A DNA stretch of 64,000 nt from Sipunculus nudus (lineage: Eukaryota; Annelida; Sipuncula; Golfingiida; Sipunculidae): contig CM049322.1 in the NCBI GenBank assembly GCA_026874595.1, forward strand, positions 46,311,340-46,375,339, in the 5' to 3' direction. Shown here piece by piece: positions 48,560 through 59,924 of the stretch (its first letter is position 1; each line of letters begins with the position of its first letter). Below the pieces are notes generated by a model. That model searched no databases. It was given only the letters and a program-made list of their open reading frames with translations, and had not been told where the DNA came from. Both the position numbers and the translations under genes were made by a program.

Positions 48560-49253
48560 TACGCTCTTTACACAGCGCTTTAACTATAGGCCTACTGTCT
48601 ATATGGTAAGCGCTGTTTGTTATGACCTCGTATCCTGAATTGCTACACCAGAGGGGAGCACTGTATTTTTGTCCAGTCAGATGAGACCTTGTGCTGGAAG
48701 ACACGGCCAAGCGAGGAATAGACGGAGCCAATCAAATCCATTTCGATTAGAGTGATAGCTCATCGTCCCGGTAACCGGCTGAACAGGCCACAGGCTCGGA
48801 GAGAATTGCCGCAGACGTGGTTTGCTTGGGGCCTTGAGCACATAGGAAGCCCGGCCGGTGAGCTGTAATTCAAACGAAACTTAACTACAAAGGCTGCGTG
48901 CACACCTCGCTGGCTGGTTTTAGTTCTGCAGACAACAGATACATGGCTACGCTAACAAAGTCATACTGTCAGAATCGATTCGGTTGATGATGTGAGAATG
49001 CAGAGGGAGCAATTAAAATTCGACCGTAAACTTCAACGGCGCTTGAAGCGCAGCTATTGGCGGAGCCAGGATTTCTGTCGAGTGTTTGTTTATTGGCATC
49101 TGGTTCGCTGCTTGTCACATCATACGCGCGTGTTTTTCAACGGACAACGAACCGCCATCTGGTGTCTAAATATATCATAAACGGTCAAAGCTGGCAGCGT
49201 GAAAATCAGTTGCTTCTTTAGAAGCGTAAGATTTCCGCTGCCTCGGGAGCGTA
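48560..49253. mobile_element. 694-bp TIR transposon, copy 2 (fuller form)
   Basis: Same ends as 22108-22579 (TACGCTCTTTACACAGCGCT at left, CTGCCTCGGGAGCGTA at right). It is flanked by ACGCATTTT (48551-48559) and ACGAATTTT (49254-49262), a 9-bp duplication with one mismatch. It carries about 220 bp (48830-49055) absent from copy 1, so copy 1 is probably an internal deletion derivative. No transposase frame. Confidence 0.85.
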
Positions 49254-49855
49254 ACGAATTTTTTACTCGAGTGATTACTTATATTCTGTAACCGATGCCG
49301 GTTCTAAAGCAGCTGACGATACTGACTGTGCCTCTCTGTGCCTACAAGGAAGTCGCAGCACAAAAGTATCCACAGGTCCTTCTGGTTGACAGTTGTGTTA
49401 ATTAATTCCGCACATTGTATTTTCAATGTTGCTTTCTTTTTCCTTTTATACCATGCAAAAAAGTCATTCCATGTACCTGCAGTCTTTAAAACTAATCAAA
49501 AGAAGTGTAATAATAACTGCACAAGTGCTACAAAAAAAAAATCCTATATACAGCACAAAGAAACCTACATGAACCTATATTACATTCTACGGTCACGGTA
49601 TTTAGATATCATTCATGAGTTTTATATGGTTTAAATTATTTGTGCAAATAGAAACTTTAGCCTAATTCACAATGTCGTGTTACAGCATTAACAGGAATAT
49701 AAATACCCTGTGTACATACCTTTTATGTTTCTAATTGCCCAAGATTATAATTAAATTTATATGGGAAATACCTGACATAAATACAACCCTAGTTTACTAA
49801 TGGTTTGTATGTACCTAATTCAAAAGAGTAACTAGTTATATTGGGAAACAACCCC

Positions 49856-49922
<67 letters not shown>
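49254..49922. other. AT-rich spacer ending in a long (TA)n
   Basis: About 32 TA units at 49859-49922, abutting the SINE copy. No gene recognised. Confidence 0.6.
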
Positions 49923-49926
<4 letters not shown>

Positions 49927-50077
49927 AGGAATACATTTTGCTCAGGGGAAATATTGGGCCGATCCTGGATTCGAACCAAAGTAGGTGGCGCACATGTCCG
50001 TGGTTCCAACCGCCTCGTTAGAAACGCAAGCTTCACTAGCGAGACAGTTTGGTCCCCTTTTATGTCACGCCGTAACA
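49923..50077 (-). mobile_element. tRNA-like SINE/MITE, copy 3, minus strand
   Basis: Reverse complement starts TTGTTACGGCGTGACATAAA and ends CCTAACAA. B-box GGTTCGAATCC present, A-box TAACGAGGCGG slightly changed. Lies directly beside a (TA)n tract. Confidence 0.75.
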
Positions 50078-51687
50078 ATATAGTTCTGGTGTTCAAATGT
50101 GACTTTAATTTCTTCCGTTGTGCCTTTAAGATGTCGGAACGAATATACGATGATAAATTTTTTTGGATGATAAGTCTACAAACAATTGAGGTGTCCATTA
50201 TATATACTTGAATAAACTTGTATATTTCGTATTTTCAGATTTCCTCTAAATAAGAGTTTATAATTCACATGGTCATTACCTCTCTCGATAACGTTTCTTT
50301 CTTTAAAAAAATCTAAGCAAGTCTTAAATGATTAAAGAATTTATCATCATATGAAATTATGAATATGATAAAATATCATTTTCGATACATTCACGTTAAA
50401 TCGTTCACTTTGCCGTATTCCATAAAGATGTGTACCTGCAATATACAATGAAACACTTGAACAATTAATGAACACAATACCACTTAAAATGCAAAGCCAT
50501 AAACATTTTCAAACTCTGTTTTTTTAATTCAGTTGTTTGTTGTTTTATGGCTAATATAAACCGTTAAATGTCACACAATAATAAAAAATAATCAGAAGAT
50601 CATGCATGTATTTATACATATATATATATATATTTACATTTATATGTATATAAACATATAATATACAAAATAAACATTTTTGACGCTTGATCTAAAATTG
50701 TTTCATTATAAGAATACGTTATTGGTCCTACGCGAAGAGCTAATATAATAAAGAACCAGTGTATTGGTTTTTGAATCAGATTCATAATTACGAAGCGGGA
50801 TTCCAAATACCATGCATGTGTATGCATACATGACATGCACTAATCACATTAGTGAAAAAATACACAAATTACATACATAATGATAGAAAATAGCACATAT
50901 CAAACACACCTGCAAAGTATTAAAAACTAATAAATTACAAAAAAAAAAAGAATTTTACACGTTACATTATGCATTTATTTATATATTCCATTATGCATAT
51001 ATGTATTTTAAAGTGGTCACGAATATCCGTGTTACGAATGAGTATTAATATAAGTAATATACCAGCTTTCTTCGGAAAATACACTCGCTGATATAAATGT
51101 AGCATTGAGCAATAAACTATACTAAACATATAAGACCAAGCTTAAATAAAATAATCTTACCCGGTATAGAGGACTATGCGTGAGGTATGTCTGTAACTAT
51201 ACATAGAACCATCGAACATTAGATATCTATGATCATTATTAACAAGAAAGAATCCTTTTTCTAATATGAGCTTTTCATAATATCAATCAGTAACGAAAGT
51301 CTACATTTTGAAGTGTAACTCCTAAAAATAAATATACATTGGGCAATTTGATAAAGTTACTTACATATGCGGCATCATTTAAATTTAAATGATATTTGTG
51401 ATTATTTATTATAAAATAAAACATTATCCCCTGTATATTCAAACTCACGCCCTAAGGAGTCCTGTGGTTTTCTAGAATACAGCTCTGGTTAAGCATAACG
51501 TGCTAATGACTGATCCTGCCCGATCATTTAAAATGTTGAATCTGAAAAACTGTAGAATCCTTAATGATGAAGTTAATTATATTCGTGAGAGAATCAAACT
51601 GAGTGAAGTCATTTTTGCACAGTATTACATTCATCCTTTTGGGGATTACAGAAATATTATAATTCTTAATTATTGTAAACTGGTTAC
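50078..51687. other. AT-rich spacer; downstream flank of the pseudogene
   Basis: No further receptor exons (stalk, membrane, tail) were recognised below the pseudogene ectodomain. Confidence 0.4.
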
Positions 51688-52240
51688 CTTCAGCCAGGAA
51701 CAGGAACCCAGCATTCTTGCAGGGAAATGCAGTTTACGAGAAATTCCTTGAAGAATATTTTGGAAAGTTACATATTTCTGTTTTCATTTTTTCACAAACT
51801 CGAGATTCACGTAGTTAATCATAATGAACGCCACTTCTGTACCCGGCTCTAAAATGATCCTGAAATCGCACTCTCTTTCGTACTCTGTGCTGTAATCTTC
51901 ACTCAGCATTGCATACTGCTTATTCTTATGGAAGGTCAAAGTTTCCTGGCGGCATCCTGAATGACCAAATATTTGGTCAACACAAGTGAGATTAACAGAG
52001 AGCTTCCATATGTTTAATGTATTATTGCATTTCGTCTTTCTTAAATTGATTCTGAATATCTGAATTCTTTTCGATTTATGAAAAATGTGCTATCGAAATT
52101 ACATTTAGCGTTTAGAAACTAAAGTTCTTTCTCGAGAGGTTTGCTCAGGTAATCATTTGTAACGTGTGTATTCAACATTTTTCGTGGGTCTTCACATGCC
52201 GCGGATAAACTTCCGTACCGATGTAAAGAGTGTGATGAAC
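51688..52240 (-). pseudogene. Decayed ectodomain exon, inverted copy of the 59 kb receptor
   Basis: The reverse complement aligns along its whole length with 59367-59924, most bases matching, between a kept acceptor (ATTTCAG) and donor (GAAG|GTAACC). Lesions: a Glu codon became TAG (52121-52119), small indels break the frame in the middle, a conserved Cys became Tyr (51813-51811), and a TAA lies near the end (51736-51734). It cannot make the ectodomain. Confidence 0.85.
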
Positions 52241-52443
52241 CTGAAATAATAGAGATAGCTTACATATTATACAGATTTTAACTATGAAATTTAAACCTAA
52301 TGATTTTACATGGCCATTGTAGTCCTATGGCTAGATGAAACGTTCATTTTGTGGACATGTCATGTTATTTCTCTTAATAATGTACTCTAGCTGATTGATT
52401 GTGATGTTGCTTCTATTCAAATACATTAAATGCGTTTCCTTAC
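52241..52443 (-). other. Intron of the pseudogene
   Basis: About 200 bp, GT-AG borders intact, similar in size to the 232-bp first intron of the intact gene. Confidence 0.6.
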
Positions 52444-52498
52444 CTTCTTGTAAATACATACATAAAAAACATATCCCTCTCCATGAATTGTACCACAT
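52444..52498 (-). pseudogene. Signal-peptide exon of the inverted pseudogene
   Basis: ATG at 52498 (minus), MWYNSWRGICFLCMYLQE, donor GAAG|GTAAGG. Parallels MWCNSWILVFCLYLHE of the intact gene at 59086. Homology continues upstream (CTGCAGTCAGCCGTTGT near 52560), so the duplication included some 5' flank. This exon alone is intact. Confidence 0.8.
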
Positions 52499-54240
52499 AC
52501 TGACAATTAAACTTCTAACAGTAGCTGTCAAAAATTTATGCCACAACGGCTGACTGCAGCTTTATCAATAAAACTGGATACACTGCCCATAACCCCTTAT
52601 AGTTCCTTGCTATGATAAACATCAAGGACATGAGTCGCACGGCCTAATATAATCATTTAGTATAGTACAATTAATATAGTGCTAATCGTTGGTGATTTAC
52701 GAGATTAACATGGTACAAAATAGTTAATTGCCTATATAATTTATAAAAATATTTAATTGAAAGTCTTTTTCTTGACTGGTGTTAAGGACAGATCACAGCT
52801 ATCATTCTGATGCATGGCAGGCAAATTTAATATGAAAACAGGAGCTGCAAAAATTCCCTTTTAAGCCCAATTTAGGTCACTGTTGCCTATATTTTAAGCT
52901 AGAGCATAAATATTGTGTCAAATTAAGCTGAACTTCACGGCCAGTGAGCTATTTCATTTATAAATATATTTCACCCTTTAAACAGTATTAAACAAATAGC
53001 CCTCAGGTCTGAGTGGAGAAATGGAGAAAATAGATGTAACACTTCATCATTTGGTCACAATCAGCTGTGTAAGGACCAGGATTGTGGTAAGAGTACTATG
53101 TAAGAGTAATAGTGCTAGAATATTACAGGTTTTCAAAGTAATAGTAATAGTAATAGGCAAGAAATTTCAACCCGTGATAGTAATACTAATAGCAATAGTA
53201 ATAGGACCCCAAGTAAAAGAATAAAAGTGATTACTTTTACAACTACAACATTTGACTTAAGTAGGTCAGAGATGGAGTGTTTGTTTCATTATACTGAAAC
53301 AGTAAAGGACTTAAGTTGTAGTGTGATTAAAATCATGATAAATGCTGTCATGATCCAGTGGTCACTGGGCATGAGGTAAAGGCTTTGGCTTGAGGTGATA
53401 ACCAGTGAGATAAATCATGGACTTGTTTGTAGATTCATTAACTAGGCTTGGTCAATGTACATTGCAGCAGTGCTTGGTCAGTTTACCCACTATGTGGAGC
53501 AAGTTATTGTCACAGGAGGCTAGATAATAGTGCTGCTGCAGTGCCTTTGATGTTTGGGTACTTCAGAAGGAGATATTGTATAGTCGTAACCTCTGGTGAG
53601 TTAATTAGTGGGGCTACAGACAGTGAAAAAGGCCCTGTGTGTATTCACAAGTATTGCAGTTTAAGTACTAGGGGCTGAACAAGTAAGAAACGAATCAGAA
53701 ATACTTACCTTATCAAGTGTATTAACTTTATACAAACTACTAATAAAAAATGGCACAAGGTTATCATAAGTTTGAAGAAATACACAAAACATCGAGACAA
53801 TATACAATAATAATATGAAGGAAATAGATTTAATTACTTATTACATTGAGCAACCTAAAATAAAATGAACAATTTAAATTTATTAACCATGAAAATTGCA
53901 ATGTCTCAAGCAATTGACAAATTATACAACATAATTTAGTCTAAATTCATTTGACCTGTTTTGAAGAAAAGCCTTAAGATTTTTCTCTTTTAAGGCAGTG
54001 ATATTGTATATATATGGTTTAGGTCAACTTGAATGTTCTTGTATGCATATTTAAATTGAGTCTTTTCAGTCAATGGCTGTTCACATTTATTGTGACGGAA
54101 ATTATCGAAGAACAAACGACATATTATTTACTGTTTTCACTTACTTAGTTGGTAAAGTAAACAATTATTATAATTAAAACTGTCAGCTAGACCATGCTAA
54201 TGCAACATATTTGTAGTATCAACATATATATATGAATCAT
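52499..54240. other. Intergenic with (AGTAAT)n-like repeats
   Basis: Imperfect AGTAAT hexamers at 53090-53210. Rest AT-rich, no gene. Confidence 0.45.
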
Positions 54241-54559
54241 TTGAGCAGATGCGTCTTTAGCGCAGCATCCGTGCAAATACAATTCCCCGTTTGAGCCGTT
54301 AACGTATATGCCTTTTTGACGATATATTTATGGCAATATCCAGAATCTATATATATATTTTTTTATTTGCCCATCAAATTCACCACGAATCCTCACCCAA
54401 ACAAATCCCTTTCCTTGATGTTTTAGTCGCCATAACCTTAGGGCATTTGACCATTTATCCTAAACCGTCACAGCTATCTCCACTGATTCTTCCACCCTCA
54501 GAATCTAAAACGAGGGATTGTGTTTGCGCAGATGCTATGCTATAGACGCATCTGGTCAA
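54241..54559. mobile_element. 320-bp MITE with about 38-bp inverted ends
   Basis: Left end TTGAGCAGATGCGTCTTTAG then CGCAGCATCCGTGCAAA. The reverse complement of the right end is TTGACCAGATGCGTCTATAG then CATAGCATCTGCGCAAA. Interior non-coding. No clear target duplication. Confidence 0.75.
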
Positions 54560-55413
54560 CTGATTCAGATTTATAATCTAAAGCCCTTGAATTAGCCAAA
54601 CATCTCCGATTAAGAGTACCTTTTCAATAAAATTTGTAAAATTTAATGTACATGACTCCTCAACTACAAAGGAAAATTCATAAATTTACGCATCCCCATG
54701 ATTTTTGAATTTCACCCGGCCATTATCCCTATCAACAAAAAATACAGAAATGCTGGGAGAACTCTAATTCCAAATCCGTGAGATATTTTCTCTTCTCTGC
54801 ACTTTTTTCTCTTTTCTTTTGTGCACTCGAAATTACACAAACATAACAGTCCGTCAGGGAATGCTAAGTGACCGTCGCTGTCAGATTTGCGATATCTTAA
54901 ACATCCAACCCTCATTTCAGCCCCCAGGATTTCAGTTGTAAAAAATACATGAAAAAAATATACTAATGGCCGGGGGGGGGGGGGGAGATATTATATAGAA
55001 GAAACTAGTACCATTTTCAGGCTCAGAATGAACCACAGAAAAAAAAACATCCGCGAGAACACCTCCGGCTTCTCTGTGGCTGCACATTTTAACCAGTCCC
55101 GCCATACTCCTCAAGATTTAACATGCACCGTCCTAAAGGCTATTTTCCCTCAAGCAAAGACAGATTAATTAAAGCAAATTCATTACCTACGAATACAGAT
55201 AAAAAGAGTAAATAAGGACTGTCTTAATGCCCGACAATCAGCACATAAACCTTATCCCTTGCAAGGTATTGCAAACAGCCCAAATTACGGACACTGCCGC
55301 AATAGAGAGGTGCCTTAGTAGGAGGCTATAAATTTCGGGAACTACTTACTTACAATGCACACTGCTAGGTCTCATTACAAGAAAATAACACCAGTTAAAA
55401 CAAATATAAATGC

Positions 55414-55452
<39 letters not shown>

Positions 55453-55780
55453 CACAAATGTGTTCGGTATATATAATTTCAGAATTGGAAATATTTTTTT
55501 CTAAAGCATTTATATTAATTAATTTTATTTCGTTCATTCCGCAGGCTTTCTAGATCCATTTCCTGGCAAGCAAGCTGATGTTCGCATTCTCGGCTAACAG
55601 GTGCTGAAGGTCATCCTTGTTCTCGACAATATGCCCAAACCGATGGACAAATCAAGTAATAATCCAACAATAATGAGAATGATAACATTATAAAAAAAAA
55701 CTGAACAGATCAACAATAATGTTATTAGTAATCTGACAGTGATTCGAGAGCAAGTAAAAAGTAGTTCTACTGAGACTGAA
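54560..55780. other. Intergenic with poly-G and (TA)n
   Basis: 14 G at 54972-54985, TA units at 55415-55447. A short plus stretch at 55630-55795 reads like degraded coding sequence but was not assigned. Confidence 0.4.
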
Positions 55781-56147
55781 TTTGGCATTCTTTAAGTAGT
55801 AGTAACTCAAGTGTTTATTTTATGAACCAACCACTGATTTCGCACACCCGCTCATAACATTTCCTGAAACCGACACGTATGAGTCAGCTGAGTTGAGCTA
55901 ATCAAGTTCAGTTCAGCCGTCAGGCCGACCCTCTGCCCTGATGTAGGCACTACACATAATAAAGGTCTAACAAATTAAACGTAACCACAGAGATGCCAAT
56001 ACGTTCGTAACTTTTACATCTAGTACCAAAACGGCTCAGCCCCGTGACCCTGTGGCCATATCATAGAAGCCCCTACGAACATTTGATGACCACGCACACT
56101 GCGCATGATTCGAACATTCGCTCGGCTGTCCTCTAAACATAAAAAAT

Positions 56148-56193
<46 letters not shown>

Positions 56194-56411
56194 AACTTCT
56201 GCAAATAGAGGCTCGAGTGTATACAGACCTACGGGAGAATAACATTACAAAAACCTACAAAACGTGAGCCAAACCGTCATCTACTCTATCGAGCAAGAAG
56301 CATAGCACAAGCTACTTGATAGAATTAACACAACAGCCAAACGAGTCATTTATAAAACTTAAAGACCACAAGCCAAATTTTGCAAAAAAATCCTACATGC
56401 CCGCCCATAAA
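55781..56411 (+). mobile_element. Tandem partial copy (pseudo-LTR) of the Penelope-like element
   Basis: A direct repeat of 56412-57104: both begin TTTGGCATTCTTTA, then CTGATTTCGCACACCC, CATAACATTTCCT, ACATAATAAAGGTCTAA, CCACAGAGATG, GTGACCCTGTGGCCATATCA, a (TA)n tract, CAGACCTACGGGAGAA and CTACATGCCCGCCCATAAA. The copy stops at that last phrase and the next unit starts at once. Head-to-tail partial duplication of this kind is known for Penelope-like elements. Confidence 0.75.
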
Positions 56412-56802
56412 TTTGGCATTCTTTATGTATTCGTAAATTAAGGGTTTAATTTATGAACCCATTACTGATTTCGCACACCCATTCATAACATTTCCTCAAA
56501 TTGACGCGTGTGAGTCAGCTAAAGTTGAGCTAATCAAGTTTAATTCAGCCGTCAGGCGCATCCTCGGCCCTGTTTTAGGCACTATACATAATAAAGGTCT
56601 AAGAAAACAAACGTAGCCACAGAGATGGCGAATTCGTCCGTAAATTTTAATCCTAGTACCCCAACGGCTCAACCCAGTGACCCTGTGGCCATATCAGGTA
56701 AGTCAGTTGTACGAACGTTTGATGCCCTACGAACGTTTGATGGCCACGCACATTGCACATGATTCAAAAAGTCGCTCGGCTCGCCGCTAAAGATCAAAGA
56801 AT

Positions 56803-56869
<67 letters not shown>

Positions 56870-58860
56870 AAACCAACTGCTTCTGCTAGATAGAGGTTCT
56901 AGAGTAAACAGACCTACGGGAGAAGAACATTACAAAAACCTACAAAACGTGAGCCAGACCGTCATCCACTCTATCGAGCAAGAACATAGCATGTTACAGA
57001 GAGATTGATGCTAGCTGATAGAATTATCAAAACAACTAAACGAGAGACATCCTTAACAAGTCCACAAGCGAAATATGACAAAAATGCTACATGCCCGCCC
57101 ATAAACCCATCGAAATCCGAGGTCTGGAAGATTAGTAAGCAGCTCTTAGACAACAAAGTCTTAGAACGTTCAGGTCTAAATCAGTGGAAGTATACGGCAG
57201 CTGTACTATCATGGATCAACGATATCACACAAAGAAGTAATATTCCTTCATCACCTTTGATGTTATAGATTCCTATCCATCAATTACGGCCAACCTGTTG
57301 AATGCCGCACTCGACCTTGCCTTGAAAAAAGTAGACATTATTCCAGAAGAACGGAAAATTATCGTACATGTAAAAAAATTCCTGCCAATACTAATCGAAG
57401 AAACCATGGGGGAAAAGGGCTACATCTGAATTATTCGATATCACAATTGGCAGTTAAGACGGCACCGAAACCTCTGAACCAGTCGGTATATTCCTACTGC
57501 ACGAAATCACAAAAAAGCACAACCAAAATATAGGGACGATGGCCTTGGAGTAATAAAATATCCCCCCAAACAGAAAACATAAAAAAAAATCGGTATAGTA
57601 TCAACGGCCATAACCCGAGAATAACAATTTCAGCAAACAAGGAAAATGTTCAAGTTCTTCGACGTCACATGACATCTCTCGACTGGAAAATACGCACCGT
57701 TCAACAAGCCCAACAACACACTACTATATGCACCTCGCAAATCCAAATACCCACCGAACATCCCTGATTACATTAACAGGAGACTAAGAGAAATATCATA
57801 TGAGGAAGAAACTAAAATATGCAACACCCTCATACAAGGAAGCTCTCCAAAAAGTGGCTCCAAGACCAACTGAAATTCACACCAAAAACAGACAGACACA
57901 GCAGACAAAAGAAAAACGACATAAAAAACCATATGGTCCAATCCACCATACAGTAAAAATGTCGCAACCAACATCGACCGGATTTTTTTTAAAATGCTTG
58001 ACGAAGAATTTCTCCCAAACTATGTACTACACAAGCTGTTCAACCGAAATACAATCAAAATCAGCTACAGCTGCATGACCAACCTAAAACAAAACATTGA
58101 TGGGCACAATGAAACTATCATCTCCAAGAAGAGCAAAACAGCACTAGCCAAAAAATGCAACTGTAGAAATCTGCAGACTGCCCTATAGCCGGACAATGTC
58201 TAACAGAGTAAGTGATATATCAGGGATCAGGTACACCACTGTAGACAACAACTTTAAAGCAAACCAGACATACGTCGGCTCAACACAGATCCCCTTTAAA
58301 ACTAGATGTTATAACCACAAAACCTCGTCTAGGAATGCAGCCAGCAAACAAAGCACAGAACTTAGTCAATTTATCTGGGAAGTAAAAGATAGCAACGTGC
58401 GCCACAACATATGGGAAATTCCTCAAACGTGCAAAACCCTACTCTCCGGCAACAAACAGATGTAATTTGTGCTTCTGGGAGAAGTACTTCATCAAATGCC
58501 AAACCCAATTTGCAACTCTAAACAAACGAAATGAATTAGTGACGGCATGTAAAAACGCACATAAAAATTCCAACTGCGGGACCTATAACAACAACACATA
58601 ACAGGCGAAAACGAACATATCAGCAACGAAGCACACTATTATTCTTGGGTTTCCATGTACACAGCTACCAGCACTCGGACCAGTGACAATACCAGATCCG
58701 GCCCTCAACAAAGATAAATGGCACTACACAGCTGACCCTGACACCATACACAAAGACCTCTACAACTGATATTCACATCAACGAGAACTATAAGGCTACA
58801 ACATCTGAAGAGTGTCACACGCTCTGAGCGTTTGCTACGAAACTGATTAGTCACGAAAAG
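56412..58860 (+). mobile_element. Decayed Penelope-like retroelement (RT plus GIY-YIG)
   Basis: Broken frames along the plus strand give, in order: a short 5' leader from ATG 56624 (MANSSVNFNPSTP) ending at a TCAG|GTAAGT donor-like site near 56697; RT N-terminal motifs at 57005-57265 (NATCPPINPSKSEV, KISKQLLDN, GLNQWKYT); FDVIDSYPSIT near 57260; YRDDGLGV near 57550, keeping the catalytic DD; then SYSCMTNL and CNCRN near 58060-58170; and a GIY-YIG endonuclease core at 58200-58460 (TYVGSTQIPFKTRCYNHK, STELSQFIWE). Several stops and frameshifts separate these, so it is inactive. Penelope-like elements insert by target-primed reverse transcription and may retain introns. (TA)n tracts lie at 56150-56190 and 56807-56867. 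Confidence 0.9.
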
Positions 58861-58892
58861 ACTGAAGAAAAACGTGTTTATTTCTTTCCATT

Positions 58893-58941
<49 letters not shown>

Positions 58942-59085
58942 GTGAATCACATCCTTGATGTTTATCAAAGCAGGGCGTCATATGGGCCTATGAATTGTGT
59001 TTCCAGCATTACAAATAACAGTCGGCTGCAGTCAGCGGTTGTAGCATTATTATTCACAGTGACCCATAGTAGGTTCACAGTCAGT
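58861..59085. other. 5' flank of the plus-strand receptor, with (TA)n
   Basis: About 20 TA units at 58897-58937. The part from about 59020 is homologous to the upstream flank of the inverted pseudogene, so it probably holds the proximal promoter or 5' UTR. Confidence 0.5.
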
Positions 59086-59134
59086 ATGTGGTGCAATTCA
59101 TGGATATTGGTTTTCTGTCTTTATCTACATGAAG
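59086..59134 (+). CDS. Plus-strand receptor, first coding exon (signal peptide)
   Basis: ATG at 59086, MWCNSWILVFCLYLHE, donor GAAG|GTAAGG, phase 1 out. The start is chosen because the pseudogene copy keeps this ATG and frame but has stops upstream. In this copy the frame is open further up (to 58942). The hydrophobic run ILVFCLYL is short for a signal peptide. With the following exons it yields 396 residues. Confidence 0.65.
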
Positions 59135-59366
59135 GTAAGGTAATGTACTCAAATCTATTTAATATAAACAGAATCAAAATGTATCCCTTTGGCAAGAGTA
59201 ACCAAGTATGTAAGATTGGAATAAACATACAAAATACAAAGTATATCAATTTATGTGTCAACACACTGAACGTTTCAGTAAAAAATTAATGATGTAAAAC
59301 AATTTCACTATGGTACACTATGGTGTTTTTAACATTATAACATGCCAACTGTCCCTTATATTCCAG
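59135..59366 (+). other. First intron of the plus-strand receptor
   Basis: 232 bp, GT-AG, phase 1. Confidence 0.7.
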
Positions 59367-59924
59367 GTTCATCACTTTTCCTACATCGGTACGGAAGTTT
59401 CTCCGCGGCATGTGAAGATCCACGAAAAATTGTGATTACAAACGTTACAAACGATAACGTGAGCAAACCTCTTGAGAAAGAACTTGAGTTTCTAAACTTC
59501 AAATGTAATTTCGATAGCAAATGTTTAATTGATCGAAATGATATTCAGAATCAATTTAAGGAAGACGAAATAAATTGGTACAATAACAAATGGAAACTCT
59601 CCGTAAATCTCACTTGTGTTGACCAAATCTTTGGTCATTCAGGATGCCCTGAAGACACTTTGACCTTTCATTTGAATAAGCAGTATGCAATCTTGAGTGA
59701 GGAATACATTGTCGACACAGAGTACAAAAGAGCCTGCGATTTCAGGATTACTTTTGAGACGGGTACAGAAGTGGAGTTCATTTTGATAAACTGTGTAAAT
59801 GTGGAATTTGGTGAAAAAATGAAAACAGAAATATGTGACTTTCCAAAATATATCAGGTCTTCAATGAATTTCTCCTACACTGCATCTCCAGGCAAGGATG
59901 CTGGGTTCCTGCTCTTGGCTGAAG
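59367..59924 (+). CDS. Plus-strand receptor, ectodomain exon (SUEL-like and CUB-like)
   Basis: 558 nt between ATATTCCAG and GAAG|GTAATT, phases 1-1, the same length as the ectodomain exon of the minus-strand gene. Eight cysteines. First half: AACEDPRKIVITNVT, FKC...SKC, WKLSVNLTC, which fits the spacing of a diverged SUEL/galactose-binding lectin. Second half: YAILSEEY, RACDFRITFETGTEVEFIL, SMNFSYTAS, DAGFLLLAE, which fits CUB. Three N-glycosylation sites (NVT, NLT, NFS). No typical SUEL or CUB signature is complete, so both names are inference. A secreted-side recognition domain anchored by the later membrane exon is well supported. Confidence 0.85.

Noticed and set aside
55620-55800. Coding remnant before the pseudo-LTR
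   Set aside because: A short readable stretch, but it could not be tied to the Penelope-like element or any gene.
58780-58870. Hammerhead ribozyme at the 3' end of the Penelope-like element
   Set aside because: CTGATTAGTCACGAAA resembles the core CUGAUGA...GAAA, but one core base differs and the intervening bases cannot form stem II.
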